From Sipunculus nudus (Eukaryota; Annelida; Sipuncula; Golfingiida; Sipunculidae), in contig CM049316.1 in assembly GCA_026874595.1 (NCBI GenBank), positions 51,905,676 to 51,969,675 of the forward strand: a stretch of 64,000 nucleotides of DNA, given 5' to 3'. Positions 23,536-34,975 of this stretch are shown piece after piece. Both the position numbers and the translations under genes were made by a program. The notes under the pieces were generated by a model, which saw only the letters and a program-made list of their open reading frames with translations, did not search any database and was not told where the DNA came from. Numbering within the stretch: the stretch's first letter is position 1; the number at the start of each line of letters is the position of its first letter.

Positions 23536-26139
23536 GCACGAGACTGCAGAGGGCGCATTGATTATAATATTCACCAAGTGACAACGCCATGCAATCTTAC
23601 TTGTCCGCGCCACAATTTTGCTATGTCCGTAAAGTCCCTGCTAAGTTTTAGTCACGTCGTAACTATGTCTTTAAACAGTTTTTACTGCGTTCAGAACTGA
23701 ACACATCCAAACTATATTTTTCTCAACGTGTCCGTTCGTGTTCGACAGAAATAAGAAAATCAAATGTATGATCTAATTTTCAAATCCAGTATTTACAGAT
23801 TTTTGTTAACGAATATGCATGATGGAAAATTGTACTTCCAGTTTTTTTTTAAATCTGCTTGTCACCGATCACGTCAAGATATTGATAAGATTCCAATTGT
23901 ATTTCGAGGTTTCCTAATAATTTAATCTTTTTGAATGTATTTGTCTGCAGATGCCCAATGCAGCAATTATCTTGTGGAAATGTTCGATATTATAAAAGAA
24001 ATTTTGCCTTGATGGGCATAATTTAAATATAAAACGTATATTGCCTATAATCACCGTATACATCTGTCATTCTAAAACATAGCGTTGACATTTGGTATCA
24101 ATAGCTTTTTATGGCATTCACCTGTACAACACAAATATGCCTGACAATGGTAGAGGATTAATAGTTACTGTAATGTACGATCTGGTTTCCATGGCAACCG
24201 AAGTGACCGTGCAAAAGTGCAGACATGTGAAAGAAATGGCCTACTTCTGGTGATCTTATATTAAAACTGTTAGCATAAACATCGGAATGCCACACTTGGG
24301 GATGATTTTAATCTAAGAACAGTTTAATAGCGCAAAAATGCATATCCTGATGTACAAAATTGTTGTTGTTTTTTATCGCAATTTCGATGTCTAATTTCCA
24401 TCAAATTTGTAAAATAAAAATGTATCGGCCTTGCGTACGCTATGTTCGGCTGGCGGAAACCTTCTTTAAGTACCAAAGTGTCGTATGAAAGTCGATGAAC
24501 GTCCTTCATAGCTCCTTAAGTCTGAAAGTGCGCTGGGAGTCCGATTTTCGGAGAATTCGCGAAATATAAATAGTATCTATCTGTGTATTATTATTATTAT
24601 TATTATCATAAAATTTATAAAGCTTTAAGGACAGTAATATTGTTGTCCTAGTACTTCTGGTGGCCCAGATAATTATATATTATATATTATATATATATAT
24701 ACGTATATATATAGAGAGAGAGAGGGAGAGATATCTTATAATAGTTTTGAGACTGGCAAATGACGCTAGCGAACTTATCAGTTTGTGTCAATATTATCAG
24801 CTGTGGGTTCAAGCATTGTCCTGAAATTAGAAAATTTTATTTAACACACGGCCGCACAAAGTGGCCTTAATCCCTTAACGAGTGTGCGGCTGCTGAAAAA
24901 GAGGAGAAGGTGCGAAGTCCCCTTGATTCCGCTTCTTCGACTAATGAGGTATGCATATTTCCGTTTCTTTCGTTAGGAACAGCTTCTTTGCCTTAAATCA
25001 TACATTTTTATATCTTCCTTACATCAATCTATCATTTATACGTCTAACAATAATAATATATGAAACCAGTCATGGCCATTTATTTAAATAACTGGATACA
25101 AATTACGTAAAGGCATAATTAAATAAGGTTGCCATGGACACCAGCTCATATCTTACAGAATGGTACCACCCCGGAACTTTAATAAGCAGTTTCTAATTGA
25201 GAGCCCAAAACATGATTGAATAACATCATCGATAGCATATGCCCATTTTGTTGACCGGCCATACTTTCAGGGGTGCCTGATTGAAAATTAGTATGATATA
25301 TACGGAAAAATGCATGTTTTGGCTGCCACATTTAAAACCAAGAGGGCGGCCACCAGAGGGCGTGATTTTTTTATGTCTATTTTTTTAAAGATGCCCTTTC
25401 ACTTACCTCTTGAAAAGAATACTTGTGATTTCTGGCTTCCTCTGTGTATGAAGTATTGATCTAAGGGTAATTTTGGTTGTGAAATATTCATTTAAGGCCT
25501 TCTCGAAGGATGTATATGAACTTGTTTATCAACAACATGTTTATCAACAACACAGTAATGTTGACAAACGGGATAAACATGTAACCTAAGGTGGTAGGTT
25601 GCATATATGCGGAGGCAGAAAGGTTATACGTGCAAAGCGCCATTTGCAAAGCTCTGTCTAACTAACTTGCTGCCAGATGCCTTTGCTGAATTTGTTTTGA
25701 TTATTTTGGCGGGCCCCCATATTTTATAAACACGTTGGTATAAATAAAACAATCAGCTTGTGTGCGGTCATATCCACGTTCTCTTGCCTATTTTTATAAA
25801 AGCACCAAGGGATTATCTTTAGTTTATAAAGGTCAGATAGGTGATTTGGTCCCCCTAAAGATGCCTAGGGGCAGTAGTATCACTGTTCAGAGTTTCATGC
25901 TTTATGCAAACTTTGAGCCATACTGCTGCTTAGCCGCTGTACTAATACGTCTCGTGACTTGAGGGTGTAACCTGTCTTTGCTTTTATGGCTCACAATTGA
26001 TGGAACCCAATTCTTTTCACGTGTCTTTGCTGTTCTACGTGACTAGTGATGGTCTCGTACCGGGCTTGTTACTTGTTTTTGTTATATCTGTCTTGAGATG
26101 TTTTATATGTGTATATGTGTCTATACTCTGTTGTCTTAC
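23536..26139. other. GSS intron, no gene seen
   Basis: AT-rich intron with simple repeats: (ATT)n at 24588-24606, mixed (TA)n, and (GA)n at 24680-24732. Dispersed-repeat-like text is at about 25240-25560. Short open frames here have no recognisable domain. Confidence 0.45.
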
Positions 26140-26297
26140 CTGTGATACCCCTGTACCTTACACGCCAGTCCCGCAGCGCCTGATGCCATCGTGTTAAACT
26201 CAGTCTGTTTGAGGACTATTTTGGCTTGGTCTACAGTCTCTTGTGGTGGACCACAGTCTAGCATGTAATCTGATCGATTCAGAGCCAAACTGACCGG
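26140..26297 (-). CDS. GSS: GSS exon 4 (substrate and Mg2+ binding block)
   Basis: Acceptor tttatttcag at 26298 is followed by PVSLALNRSDYMLDCGPPQ, then ETVDQAKIVLKQTEFNTMAS and GAAGLACKVQGYH. The LNRSDYM block holds the arginine that corresponds to human Arg125. The TEFNT block keeps the glutamate and asparagine corresponding to human Glu144 and Asn146, which bind Mg2+. The preferred donor is CACAG|GTAAGAC at 26140|26139, giving GYH plus a split Arg/Ser codon like human VHR. A second donor, GTAAG|GTACAG at 26157|26156, lies 17 nt upstream and leaves phase 0. I prefer the downstream one on consensus and homology. Confidence 0.93.
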
Positions 26298-27171
26298 CTG
26301 AAATAAACCACCCAGAGTGAAGTTCATAAAGGTAATTCCAAAATATTAATACCAAACATCAAATTCCTTTAGATCAAATAAACTGCGATAAAAGAAATGA
26401 CCATCTATTGCTTTCCTGTCATGGATTTTATATTTTTTTACTTTGGCTGAGAATCATTAACAGTTGATGAAAGGGTCGCGATGTTCATCTTACATGATGA
26501 TTGTATTACGGTGAAATATGTCTGAATGAGACACACTTGTCCAATATCATGATTCAATATACAATGCTTGAATGCTAACCAGAAATATTACCACCGCTAC
26601 CAGTTGTCTAAGAGCTCCAACAAGGCACCCATAGATTTATGGCGCTCAGCTGAATTTGCCTTTGACAAACAAACTAACATACAGAAACGTTTACATATTT
26701 TTGCTGCATTTGTTAATTGTAACGCTCCAGCCATTTGGCAATATTATCAATAAGTCACTCCTGCATGTAAAGTCTACTTTCTCTCAGTTCCAAATACTTA
26801 GGCGCCTACAATGATAATACATGCCGAGGCAGAGGAGGAAAAAAATACTTATTTGTATTAGATCCCAATTTATTATCAGATCATTCTTTGTTTTTTAAAT
26901 AAATAAAAATTTAGAAAATATAAGTTGATTCAGAATTGGCAAACATTTAAACATGGACACAGCTGAATACTATATTTCCCATTGTCCTGAGGCAAGAAAA
27001 TAATGAATGCATGTTTGCATTTGATCCTTTAAATTCATTTAAACATGATTTTGTAATGTTTAATAATACATTAAATGTGGCAAGATGAGGCTACGTCACT
27101 CACTGAAACTGATGTACGTGTTGTAGTTCGACCCTACGTCGTGAATCTGTTACGTCATTACCACAACGGTT

Positions 27172-27830
27172 TTGAATGTTTATTTGTTTGCCATGTTCGG
27201 CGGTAATCTCAACCAGAGATCACTATCGCTACGCTAATATCACCTTCGTTGAAGGCTACGAGCTATCTCCTTTGGACCCAGTCATAAAACTCACTTCACT
27301 CTTCGCTCACATGTTGGCAACATGGACAACATGGATGTGGAAAAAAGATATTAGAAGTCGCGAAGACTTATGGCAGTCGTCTGTGAGCTTAGGGATTCAA
27401 GGCTTGAAGAATTTACTTACTTTCAAAGATAATCTCGTTGTGAACTTACCGGTCGGTTATGGTAAAAGTTTTATTTAAAATTTGTTGCCAGAACTGTTTT
27501 GGAGGAAACACGTCATCGAAAAACCTACTGTGTTGGGCGTTAGTCATTTGAACATTATACACAAGGATCAGCTTCAGTTTCTGACACGACATTGGGTTCC
27601 TGCATGCATGTGTTGGTCGTAAGTCCCTTGACCATAATACACAAGGTTCAGCTTCAGTCTCATTGGATTCCTGCATGCCGGCTTGATATAAAGGGACATG
27701 TTGGTCTCGATTACGATGAAGCGAGCGTCATTATTAGTGCTGAGAGCATGTCTGTTCCTAACTACTACACGGCTGTTCATAGTTTTCAAATAAAATTACC
27801 AATAATCATTATATGAAATGTTTACTTTTG
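27172..27830 (+). pseudogene. RecQ-like helicase fragment, broken
   Basis: The frame from 27176 encodes LGIQGLKNLLTFKDNLVVNL followed by PVGYGKSFI, which resembles the RecQ-family Q region and Walker A motif (LPTGYGKS). After a stop it continues NLLPELFW, then KPTVLGVSHLNIIHKDQL, like motif Ia (VISPLNALMKDQ). An imperfect tandem duplication of about 80 bp then repeats the motif-Ia segment (27525-27606 and 27607-27680). DEAD and later motifs are missing. Probably a decayed gene or transposon passenger within the GSS intron. Confidence 0.6.
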
Positions 27831-27884
27831 AGTCTACATTTACGTTTCGTCCAAACATTGCCCATGTTTTTACACTTCATAATA

Positions 27885-27886
<2 letters not shown>

Positions 27887-27929
<43 letters not shown>
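27887..27929. repeat. (TA)n microsatellite
   Basis: Uninterrupted AT dinucleotides. A C tract and CCTGGATCCGCCCCTG follow at about 27977-28013; the latter looks like one end of a hAT-type short element whose other end was not found. Confidence 0.9.
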
Positions 27930-27933
<4 letters not shown>

Positions 27934-28434
27934 GCACTTTATCTGTTTCAAATTAAAACCAGTTTCTGATTATAGCCCCCCCCCCCCCCGCTGAAAAAAC
28001 CTGGATCCGCCCCTGATTCTTGCCCAAAAAAAGAGGGGAGTTTTCCCCAAAAGTAATTAATCCATTAGGAAACAAATTTGATGTTAATGTTTAAAGTAAT
28101 CCTTATAATTCGTTGGATACATAATTAATTGAAGATTTTGCTTAATCACTAAGAACTATATATCGAAGAGGCGGGATGCTGTAGTTACGTGACTCTTCTT
28201 CCTGCTCAGAAAATGGCGAATATGCGTGGTTTGTAATATTATGAGTCCCATATGATGTTCATGATTTATATCCTGGTTGGGAATACTTGTGATCTATACA
28301 GACTGGACGGAGAACCAGGGGGATTTATTTGATAGATCACGTAAGTGTTTATTACTGTGTCTGTCGTTACTGCATGCAAGGTCCATGCCAACCAACCAAC
28401 CAAAAGAAGTATACGCTCATCGAGCAGCTACAGC

Positions 28435-28781
28435 CACTTTAGCTGTGTTTCCACTTGTTCGGACACGCATATGGACGCGGATACGGTTGGAACAAAAGTA
28501 TGATAAAATATAAGGAGTGTTTCCACATGTACGGACACGGATACGGCCTCGCAATATCAGAACTCTCACTGTACTGTTCCCCTCTGGCGCCGTATACGGC
28601 TCCGTACGGGTATCGCTAAAGTCATGTAATATTTCAGGAAAAGCCTACAGCTATGTGCTCTCAAATGTTCATAATTTTTTAATTTTATCTTCACTATATG
28701 ACCAAATATGTGTATGCATAACAATACAGATATTCAGGGTAGGAAACAAAGAGGTGCATTATATTCATCATAGACTGGCGC

Positions 28782-28835
<54 letters not shown>

Positions 28836-29062
28836 TAGTATATATATATATTAAAATTACAAGAATATATATGGTATTATATCTCGAAATTACACTTGTT
28901 ATACTTGTTTTAACTGTCTTTAGGCCCAATTCAACCTGGCGAAACAACGATTTTAGCCGTACGGCGAACTTACAAGTGGAGAAATGCCCAAAGTATCTAT
29001 ATCCTTATCCAAATCCGTATCTGTAACAGTGTCTGGACAAGTGATAAAACAGCATAAGGTGC
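28435..29062. mobile_element. MITE-like element with TIRs
   Basis: The ends are CACTTTAGCTGTGTTTCCAC and, inverted, CACCTTATGCTGTTTTATCA, continuing with CTTGT.C.GACAC. The interior repeats GGATACGG-like motifs near both ends and contains a (TA)n run at 28783-28833. There is no transposase and no clear target duplication. Confidence 0.5.
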
Positions 29063-30494
29063 CCATGTTTAGTTCCATGTGTTTAAAGGTTTTTATCGCA
29101 GAGTTAATGTAAAATATGAAAGTGGTATTTTACTGTGACAGTAGACCTACCATTACCACTCAAGGAGGTATTATGTATTTTCCCATGTTTATTACCACAT
29201 GATGATAGGTTTGAATATAGTTTTATATGCTAAATGTCCACGATGTGCTATGTTTAAACGTCAAACATATAGTATATGCATCCAGTTGTATATGAATAGG
29301 CCTACTGAAGATTTGTAGCCGTAGAGATAACTTGATTTAACCAGTCAAGTACTTTAATAATATGCCATGATAATATTATATTGAGATAACAAGTAAGATC
29401 GAAACCAGGTTTAAACTTAAGAGTTTATTTATGTTGATATATGTACAACTGTGTGTATAGTAATATGAACAGGTCTATTATTACAGAATGTTTTAGGAGA
29501 TACTTTTGCTGAAAAAGATAAACAGTTATGATGTGACTGATAGGTACCAGCTGACACAGATAATTTTCTTACATGGATGAAAAAACTTGTTTTCTTCTTT
29601 TAATGTACAGTTATTAAAGGTTGAATTAAGGATGTATACACTACATTGGTAATGATATTGTTTTGTGTATTTATAGGATCACAAGCCACCACTTCGGCAA
29701 TCACTTGTTTTCTTTATTTATGATATTGTAACTCACTTCTTTGTTCATTAATTGGAAGTATATATAAACATAGTTTGTCATACGGTATACAGACATCCTT
29801 AGTATTTAAAGCCCACAGAGATGGGTACCCAAGGTAACAGATGGTGTCAGAAGTGGGATAAACTGTGCAGAGACTTGTTTGTAATATTACAAACTTGTTA
29901 CGTAAAGGTGGTTGACATTTCCCTGAGAAGGCATCATGGTAGATATCCCTGTCAGCCCAGAGAGATGTACTGATGTACCCAGAAAGATGTACTGATGTAC
30001 CCAGAGAGATGTGCTGATTAGCCACGATTATACAGAGAGATGACTACCTATGGGAAGCTGCACACAGTGTTAAAGAGAAATTCCTTCCAGTAAAGAAACT
30101 ATTGATGTCAGATGAAGAAACTGTGTGATTAGTGTCTACAAAAACCTTTGTTGTTTTGAGAACTTTTGTCACATTCCAAGAGTTTTATTATCGCCGAAGA
30201 GACTATTGATATCAGATCAAGAACTTTTGTCTTCAGTGTATAAAACTTTTGTTGGATTGAGGACCTTTCACTATTATACAAGTGAATATAAACAATGAAG
30301 AGACTATCAACAGCAGATTAATACTTTGCCAACAGAGCTGAGACATTGTTACCTGTTTTGAGAACTTTTATTACTTCAGTACCCGGCCAAAAGCTGTTGT
30401 CACCGCTGTACAAAAGATGTGTACACCATGGACTGTCCTAATTGTAATGAATCAGGGGCGAAGCCAGGATTGAGGGAGGGGAGGGGGCAATGAT
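29063..30494. other. GSS intron with a short tandem repeat
   Basis: At 29957-30020 there are three to four units of CCAGAGAGATGTACTGATGTA. From about 30090 to 30420, diverged copies of a motif with AAGAGACTAT and GAACTTTTGT recur at roughly 70-100 bp. No gene is seen. Confidence 0.5.
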
Positions 30495-31110
30495 CAGTGG
30501 CGAACCCAGAAATTCGAAAACGGGGGGGGGGGATAATATGTATGTTTGGGTACTAAGAAAACCGTTATTTATACGCATAAATATATGAATATTTATAGTT
30601 TTATTTATATTTCTTCAAAATAAGGATATAAAATTTAAACCGTTTTTAAAAAAAGTTAATGGCGCAAAGGCGCATTTACGTTACAACTTGCAAAATGTTA
30701 TCTTTTGAATGTAATGCTTGGAGTGAAATAACTGAAAAGTTTAAGTCTTATGGTAAACTTTACATTTTACCGGGGTCCGTGGTCTCGACAGCATACAGGA
30801 CTCCTAAGAGCACAGAACGCGAGTTCGAGTATATCGGTATCACAACAGGAGCCGTTCGATGGTTCACGGTCGACCCCAACCAGGGCCTGTTGTTCTGCAG
30901 CTGTTCATAAATAGCCTTTTCCTAAACTAATGACTTTGAAAGTAATAAACTGAAGATACCTTCCAATGGCCAATTAATTGCCAATTAATAAAAAGAAATA
31001 TGAAAAAAAAAAAACGAAAATTAATCATGAAAATTGGGAAATTAAATTGAGAGATATTGGAGCTCAACGGGGGCCGCGCGCCGAAGGCGCTGTTTCAGGA
31101 TTCGCCACTG
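30495..31110. mobile_element. hAT-like short element
   Basis: The ends are CAGTGGCGAACCCAG and, inverted, CAGTGGCGAATCCTG. A G tract lies inside the left end. An 83-codon plus frame (30659-30910) begins MAQRRIYVTTCKM and has no known domain. A related end, CAGGGGCGAAGCCAGG, lies just outside at 30454, so elements may be nested. Confidence 0.45.
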
Positions 31111-31138
31111 ATAGCAAAGGCAATTTAATGCATATATA

Positions 31139-31181
<43 letters not shown>

Positions 31182-31428
31182 AATTGTTGTATGGAGAATG
31201 CAAGAGACCTCAAGACATGATATGTCGAGGAATTATAGAGGTAGTAGTTGTACTACTCACTTGGTCTTACAGCTGTTTCACTGTCTCCAGTTGATCACAG
31301 ACTGAAGTGTAGTAGGTACATCTATTGTGGTTTTTCAGGTGCGCAGTCAGGCATGACGTGTCCGGGTCTTCGAGGCTTGTACACAGAGACGTGTGGCGGG
31401 CACCCCCACACAACTCTGCGTGCTTTTC

Positions 31429-31897
31429 TCAAGTTATTCTGTTAAGCATGAAGTTTTTACGATGTAGACATTTAGCCCCAATGTCATTTCTTTTGTTTAT
31501 GTTGTTGGGGCTAGTGCTGTTTTTCAATATTTCTAGTTTTTCTGACAGACATAAGTCACAGCATTTATCACCTGGTTGGTAGGTTTTGCACTGTTTGATT
31601 ATTTGCCATTTAATTTTTGGTTTAGGGTTCATTTTTTTGTCCCAGACGTATTGGGACAGGGTTGTGGCGTTCTTTTTAGATTGAGTTCTGAAAGAGTGAG
31701 TATGTTGGGTAAATCTGGTTTTAAATTTTCCTTGTGTCATGCCGACGTAGTTGATTTGGGTGTTTTCGACCGTGGCTTTGTAGATGACACCTTCCGTGCA
31801 ACATTTTCCGGGGATGGGACAGTTGGTTTTGTCCTTGCAGTTGCATTTATCTGTCTGATCTTGTGGAGTGGTTTGGTCATTTAACACTTTACGGTTG
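31429..31897 (-). pseudogene. Inverted copy of the Penelope GIY-YIG domain
   Basis: Identical in protein sequence to the last 156 residues of the plus-strand protein, from NRKVLNDQTT to HRKNFMLNRIT. The frame runs into the spacer antisense on its N-terminal side and has no RT. It is a duplicated 3' end rather than a separate gene. Confidence 0.9.
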
Positions 31898-31899
31898 CA

Positions 31900-33186
31900 T
31901 CCAAATTCACCTCCATCAATGATCTGGACAAGAAGATCCTCCACAACGCCAGAAAATCTATCCTCTACCACAACAAAGAAATATGGTCAAAGAACACAGG
32001 CTTATTCGATATCACCATGGGCGCCTTCGATGGTGCACAAATCACCGACTTGGTGGGCCTATACATCTTACATAAACTCAGAGAAAAGGCCCCCCAAATA
32101 GACTTTGGACTATATCGTGATGATGGTTTGGGAGTCCATAAGCGCATACCTCCCTCAGAAATGGAGAGAACCAAAAAGAGGCTACATAAATTGTTTTCTG
32201 ACATGGGCCTCAAAATTACATTGGACACTAACCTTGCTGCAGTTGATTTCTTAGACATCTCAATGAACCTCCACGAAAGCAACTACCAGCCGTACAGGAA
32301 ACCTAATGATACCCCCCTATATGTTCACAAATTGTCTAACCACCCTCCTAATGTGATAAAAAACCTTCCCAAGGCCATCAACAAAAGACTCTCTGAAATA
32401 TCATCTGATGAAACTCTATTTGACCAAAATAAGTATGAATATGAGCAAGCTCTCAAAAAAAGTGGACATAGCAGCCTACTTAAATTTCAACCAAACGCTG
32501 AAGGCACTTCTAGGAGAAAAAAGAATAGAAGTAGAAACGTAACATGGTACAACCCACCATATAACATGGCACTCAAAACCAATATCGGCAAGAACTTCCT
32601 AAAACTAATTGATAAACACTTCCCCAAAAACCACATCCTAAATCCCATCATCAACAGAAAAACAGTTAAAATCAGTTACAGCTGCTGTCCTAATATTGAC
32701 TCCATAATATCATCCCACAACCGTAAAGTGTTAAATGACCAAACCACTCCACAAGATCAGACAGATAAATGCAACTGCAAGGACAAAACCAACTGTCCCA
32801 TCCCCGGAAAATGTTGCACGGAAGGTGTCATCTACAAAGCCACGGTCGAAAACACCCAAATCAACTACGTCGGCATGACACAAGGAAAATTTAAAACCAG
32901 ATTTACCCAACATACTCACTCTTTCAGAACTCAATCTAAAAAGAACGCCACAACCCTGTCCCAATACGTCTGGGACAAAAAAATGAACCCTAAACCAAAA
33001 ATTAAATGGCAAATAATCAAACAGTGCAAAACCTACCAACCAGGTGATAAATGCTGTGACTTATGTCTGTCAGAAAAACTAGAAATATTGAAAAACAGCA
33101 CTAGCCCCAACAACATAAACAAAAGAAATGACATTGGGGCTAAATGTCTACATCGTAAAAACTTCATGCTTAACAGAATAACTTGA
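31900..33186 (+). CDS. Penelope RT (C-terminal part) and GIY-YIG endonuclease, 5'-truncated
   Basis: Open for 428 codons from the spacer edge to TGA at 33186. It begins within RT: KKILHNARKSILYHNKEIW, then NTGLFDITMGAFDGAQITD and the catalytic box YRDDGLG. The linker has RNVTWYNPPYNMALKTNIG and KNFLKLIDKHFP, typical of Penelope proteins. A cysteine-rich CNCKDKTNCPIPGKCC precedes the GIY-YIG domain (VIYKA ... YVGMTQGKFKTRFTQH). The N-terminal RT with the first catalytic Asp is absent. This copy cannot make a full RT, but the endonuclease half is intact. Confidence 0.9.
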   Translation, partial: SKFTSINDLDKKILHNARKSILYHNKEIWSKNTGLFDITMGAFDGAQITDLVGLYILHKLREKAPQIDFGLYRDDGLGVHKRIPPSEMERTKKRLHKLFSDMGLKITLDTNLAAVDFLDISMNLHESNYQPYRKPNDTPLYVHKLSNHPPNVIKNLPKAINKRLSEISSDETLFDQNKYEYEQALKKSGHSSLLKFQPNAEGTSRRKKNRSRNVTWYNPPYNMALKTNIGKNFLKLIDKHFPKNHILNPIINRKTVKISYSCCPNIDSIISSHNRKVLNDQTTPQDQTDKCNCKDKTNCPIPGKCCTEGVIYKATVENTQINYVGMTQGKFKTRFTQHTHSFRTQSKKNATTLSQYVWDKKMNPKPKIKWQIIKQCKTYQPGDKCCDLCLSEKLEILKNSTSPNNINKRNDIGAKCLHRKNFMLNRIT

Positions 33187-33396
33187 GAAAAGCACGCAGA
33201 GTTGTGTGGGGGTGCCCGCCACACGTCTCTGTGTACAAGCCTCGAAGACCCGGACACGTCATGCCTGACTGCGCACCTGAAAAACCACAATAGATGTACC
33301 TACTACACTTCAGTCTGTGATCAACTGGAGACAGTGAAACAGCTGTAAGACCAAGTGAGTAGTACAACTACTACCTCTATATATATATATATATAT

Positions 33397-33645
33397 TGCT
33401 ACGAAGACAAATTGTTCAGGGGAAAACATTGGGCGGATCCGGGATTCGAACCCATGTCTGTGGCGCACATGTCCGGCGTTCCAACCGCTTCTCTAGAAAA
33501 GAAAGCTATACTAGCGAGAAAATTCGGTCCGCTTTTATATCACCCTGTAACAGACACCCTCTTAAGAGCGTTCTGCTATCAGAACAAGACTAATTATCCC
33601 AGGAGTCACACTTTGGTGAGCTTATTCATGGCAGGTGCCAGGGAT
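33397..33645 (-). mobile_element. TRIM-like LTR and partial internal region
   Basis: The LTR is 33397-33552 (156 bp; minus-strand TGTTACAGG... CGTAGCA). It holds a perfect B box GGGTTCGAATCCC (33453-33441) and an A-box-like TAGAGAAGCGG (33495-33485), 42 nt apart as in tRNA genes. Then, on the 5' side in sense, come the polypurine AAGAGGGTGTC and internal sequence shared with the 42872-42960 copy, up to about 33630. The rest is lost at the junction with a LINE. Confidence 0.75.
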
Positions 33646-34975
33646 ACAATAAACGAAAAGGCTATGAAAGCCCTTTTCAAACTTGAAAAAAGTAAGTAAT
33701 GGAGCAAACATTCCAGTAAAATTAGGAATGAAATTATTTGAACAACTTATTAAACCTATCCTTAAATATGGCGCAGAGATTTAGTGTCTACCTGAAAATT
33801 TAAAAAGTTTGAATAGAAAATCCTCAGAAGAGATATTTAGTGATAATGCCAGAACCAAATTACCAGGAGAGAAGACGTGCTTCAAATATGCAAGAAATCT
33901 CTTAGGGGTACATAGAAAAAGCTCAAATACAGCTGTAAGAGGAGAACTGGGAATGTTCCTAATATATATAGAATGTATTATTTAATGTACAAAATTTTGG
34001 CAAAGATTATCAAAAATAAACCCTAACTCTCTCTTAGGTCAGACTTATAAATGTGAACTAGAAATGATGAACGAGAACAAAAAGTGCTGGATTAAGGGAA
34101 TAAAAATTGTGTTAGATAAATATAATATGAATAGCTTTTTCATACATTCAGAATATTTTAATGCAGATCTGCTGAGAGAAAAATTACAAGCCGAATACAT
34201 TTCAGTGTGGAAAAATAATATGTGGCAGGACAAAGAAAATGGAAGAGGAAATAAACTGAGAACTTACAGGAAATTTAAAACAGAATTTAAATTTGAGGGA
34301 TATTTAGAAACATTCACTAATAGAGAACAGAGAAGTAAATTTACACAATCAAGAATTAGTGCACACGAACTAAATATTGAAATGGGAAGATATATCAGAC
34401 CAAAAATTCCACCTGAAAAAAGAATCTGTACAAATTGTAATGAAGACATAGTAGAAGATGAATACCATTTGTTTAAATGTAATTATTATAAAGACATAAG
34501 GGAAAGATTTGAAATCAGTATATGTAACAGAAATGAGTTTATAGATAAAATGGGAGCCAATATTGATGAAAGTAATACTGGTGTTATAAGATTTGTATAC
34601 TATGCACTAAAAAAGAGAAAACATGGGAATAAATATACACAAAATTAAAATTATTAGTAAATAGAACCAACATGAAATTAAGCCAATACAGAATTACTGT
34701 CACAAAATTTAAAATGTAAATATGTTATATTCTAAAAAAAAAAGTTGAAATATAGAGGTCAGTCCTTTACTTTTAAATTCCGTCCACTAATATACATGTG
34801 TGTATGCACATGTATGTATGTTTTCACTAAGGATTAATGTTACATGTCTAATAGATGTTCCCATGTATGTAATTGTTTACATGTAGAAGTATTTTCCATG
34901 TATAATGTAGTCCTTGGCCCCCAGAGGGCGTATTGTGACAATAAACATTTGTATTGTATTGTATTGTATTGTATC
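33640..34975 (+). mobile_element. LINE 3' end (CR1/Jockey-like), 5'-truncated
   Basis: Degraded ORF2 sequence (33640-34060: KAMKALFKLEKS, KLFEQLIKPILKYGAEI, NLLGVHRKSSNTAVRGELG) leads into an open 195-codon C-terminal frame at 34064. The tail ends GTGACAATAAACATTTGTAT followed by TTGTA pentamers (34939-34975). Terminal short tandem repeats are usual for LINEs of the CR1/L2 type. Truncation at the 5' end is normal for target-primed insertion. Confidence 0.8.
34064..34648 (+). pseudogene. LINE ORF2 C-terminal domain
   Basis: A 194-residue frame containing NKLRTYRKFKTEFKFEGYL, RSKFTQSRISAHELNIEMGR and a cysteine-histidine cluster ICTNCNEDIVEDEYHLFKCN. This arrangement (C-x2-C ... H-x4-C) is the usual C-terminal knuckle of invertebrate LINE ORF2 proteins. 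It continues the degraded RT fragment upstream. Not an independent gene. Confidence 0.75.

Larger units (their letters stand above)
31234..33381 (+). mobile_element. Penelope-like element, inverted head-to-head structure
   Basis: Arms 31234-31897 and 32718-33381 are inverted copies, 664 bp each, around an 820-bp spacer. Every base compared and all frames in both arms agree, so the arms are essentially identical. The plus-strand arm is the 3' part of the element with GIY-YIG; the other is its inverted copy. Penelope elements are known for partial inverted terminal copies. (TA)n tracts flank both sides (31143-31178 and 33379-33397). Near-identity implies a young insertion or gene conversion between the arms. 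Confidence 0.9.

Noticed and set aside
22950-23613. Two overlapping minus-strand open frames of about 200 codons with Pro/Ser/Phe repeats
   Set aside because: They lie entirely on the 23-bp minisatellite, whose unit has no stop codon and is not a multiple of three, so several frames stay open by construction.
24324-24509. Minus-strand frame containing VHRLSYDTLVLKEG, considered for the missing GSS exon
   Set aside because: The similarity to the GSS VHR block is too short, and flanking splice signals and phase do not fit.
28517-29026. 169-codon plus-strand frame
   Set aside because: Mostly Ile-Tyr from a (TA)n run within a MITE-like element.
31248-31884. Plus-strand frames in the left Penelope arm and their mirror frames in the right arm
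   Set aside because: Antisense shadows of the GIY-YIG coding sequence; they appear twice only because the arms are identical.
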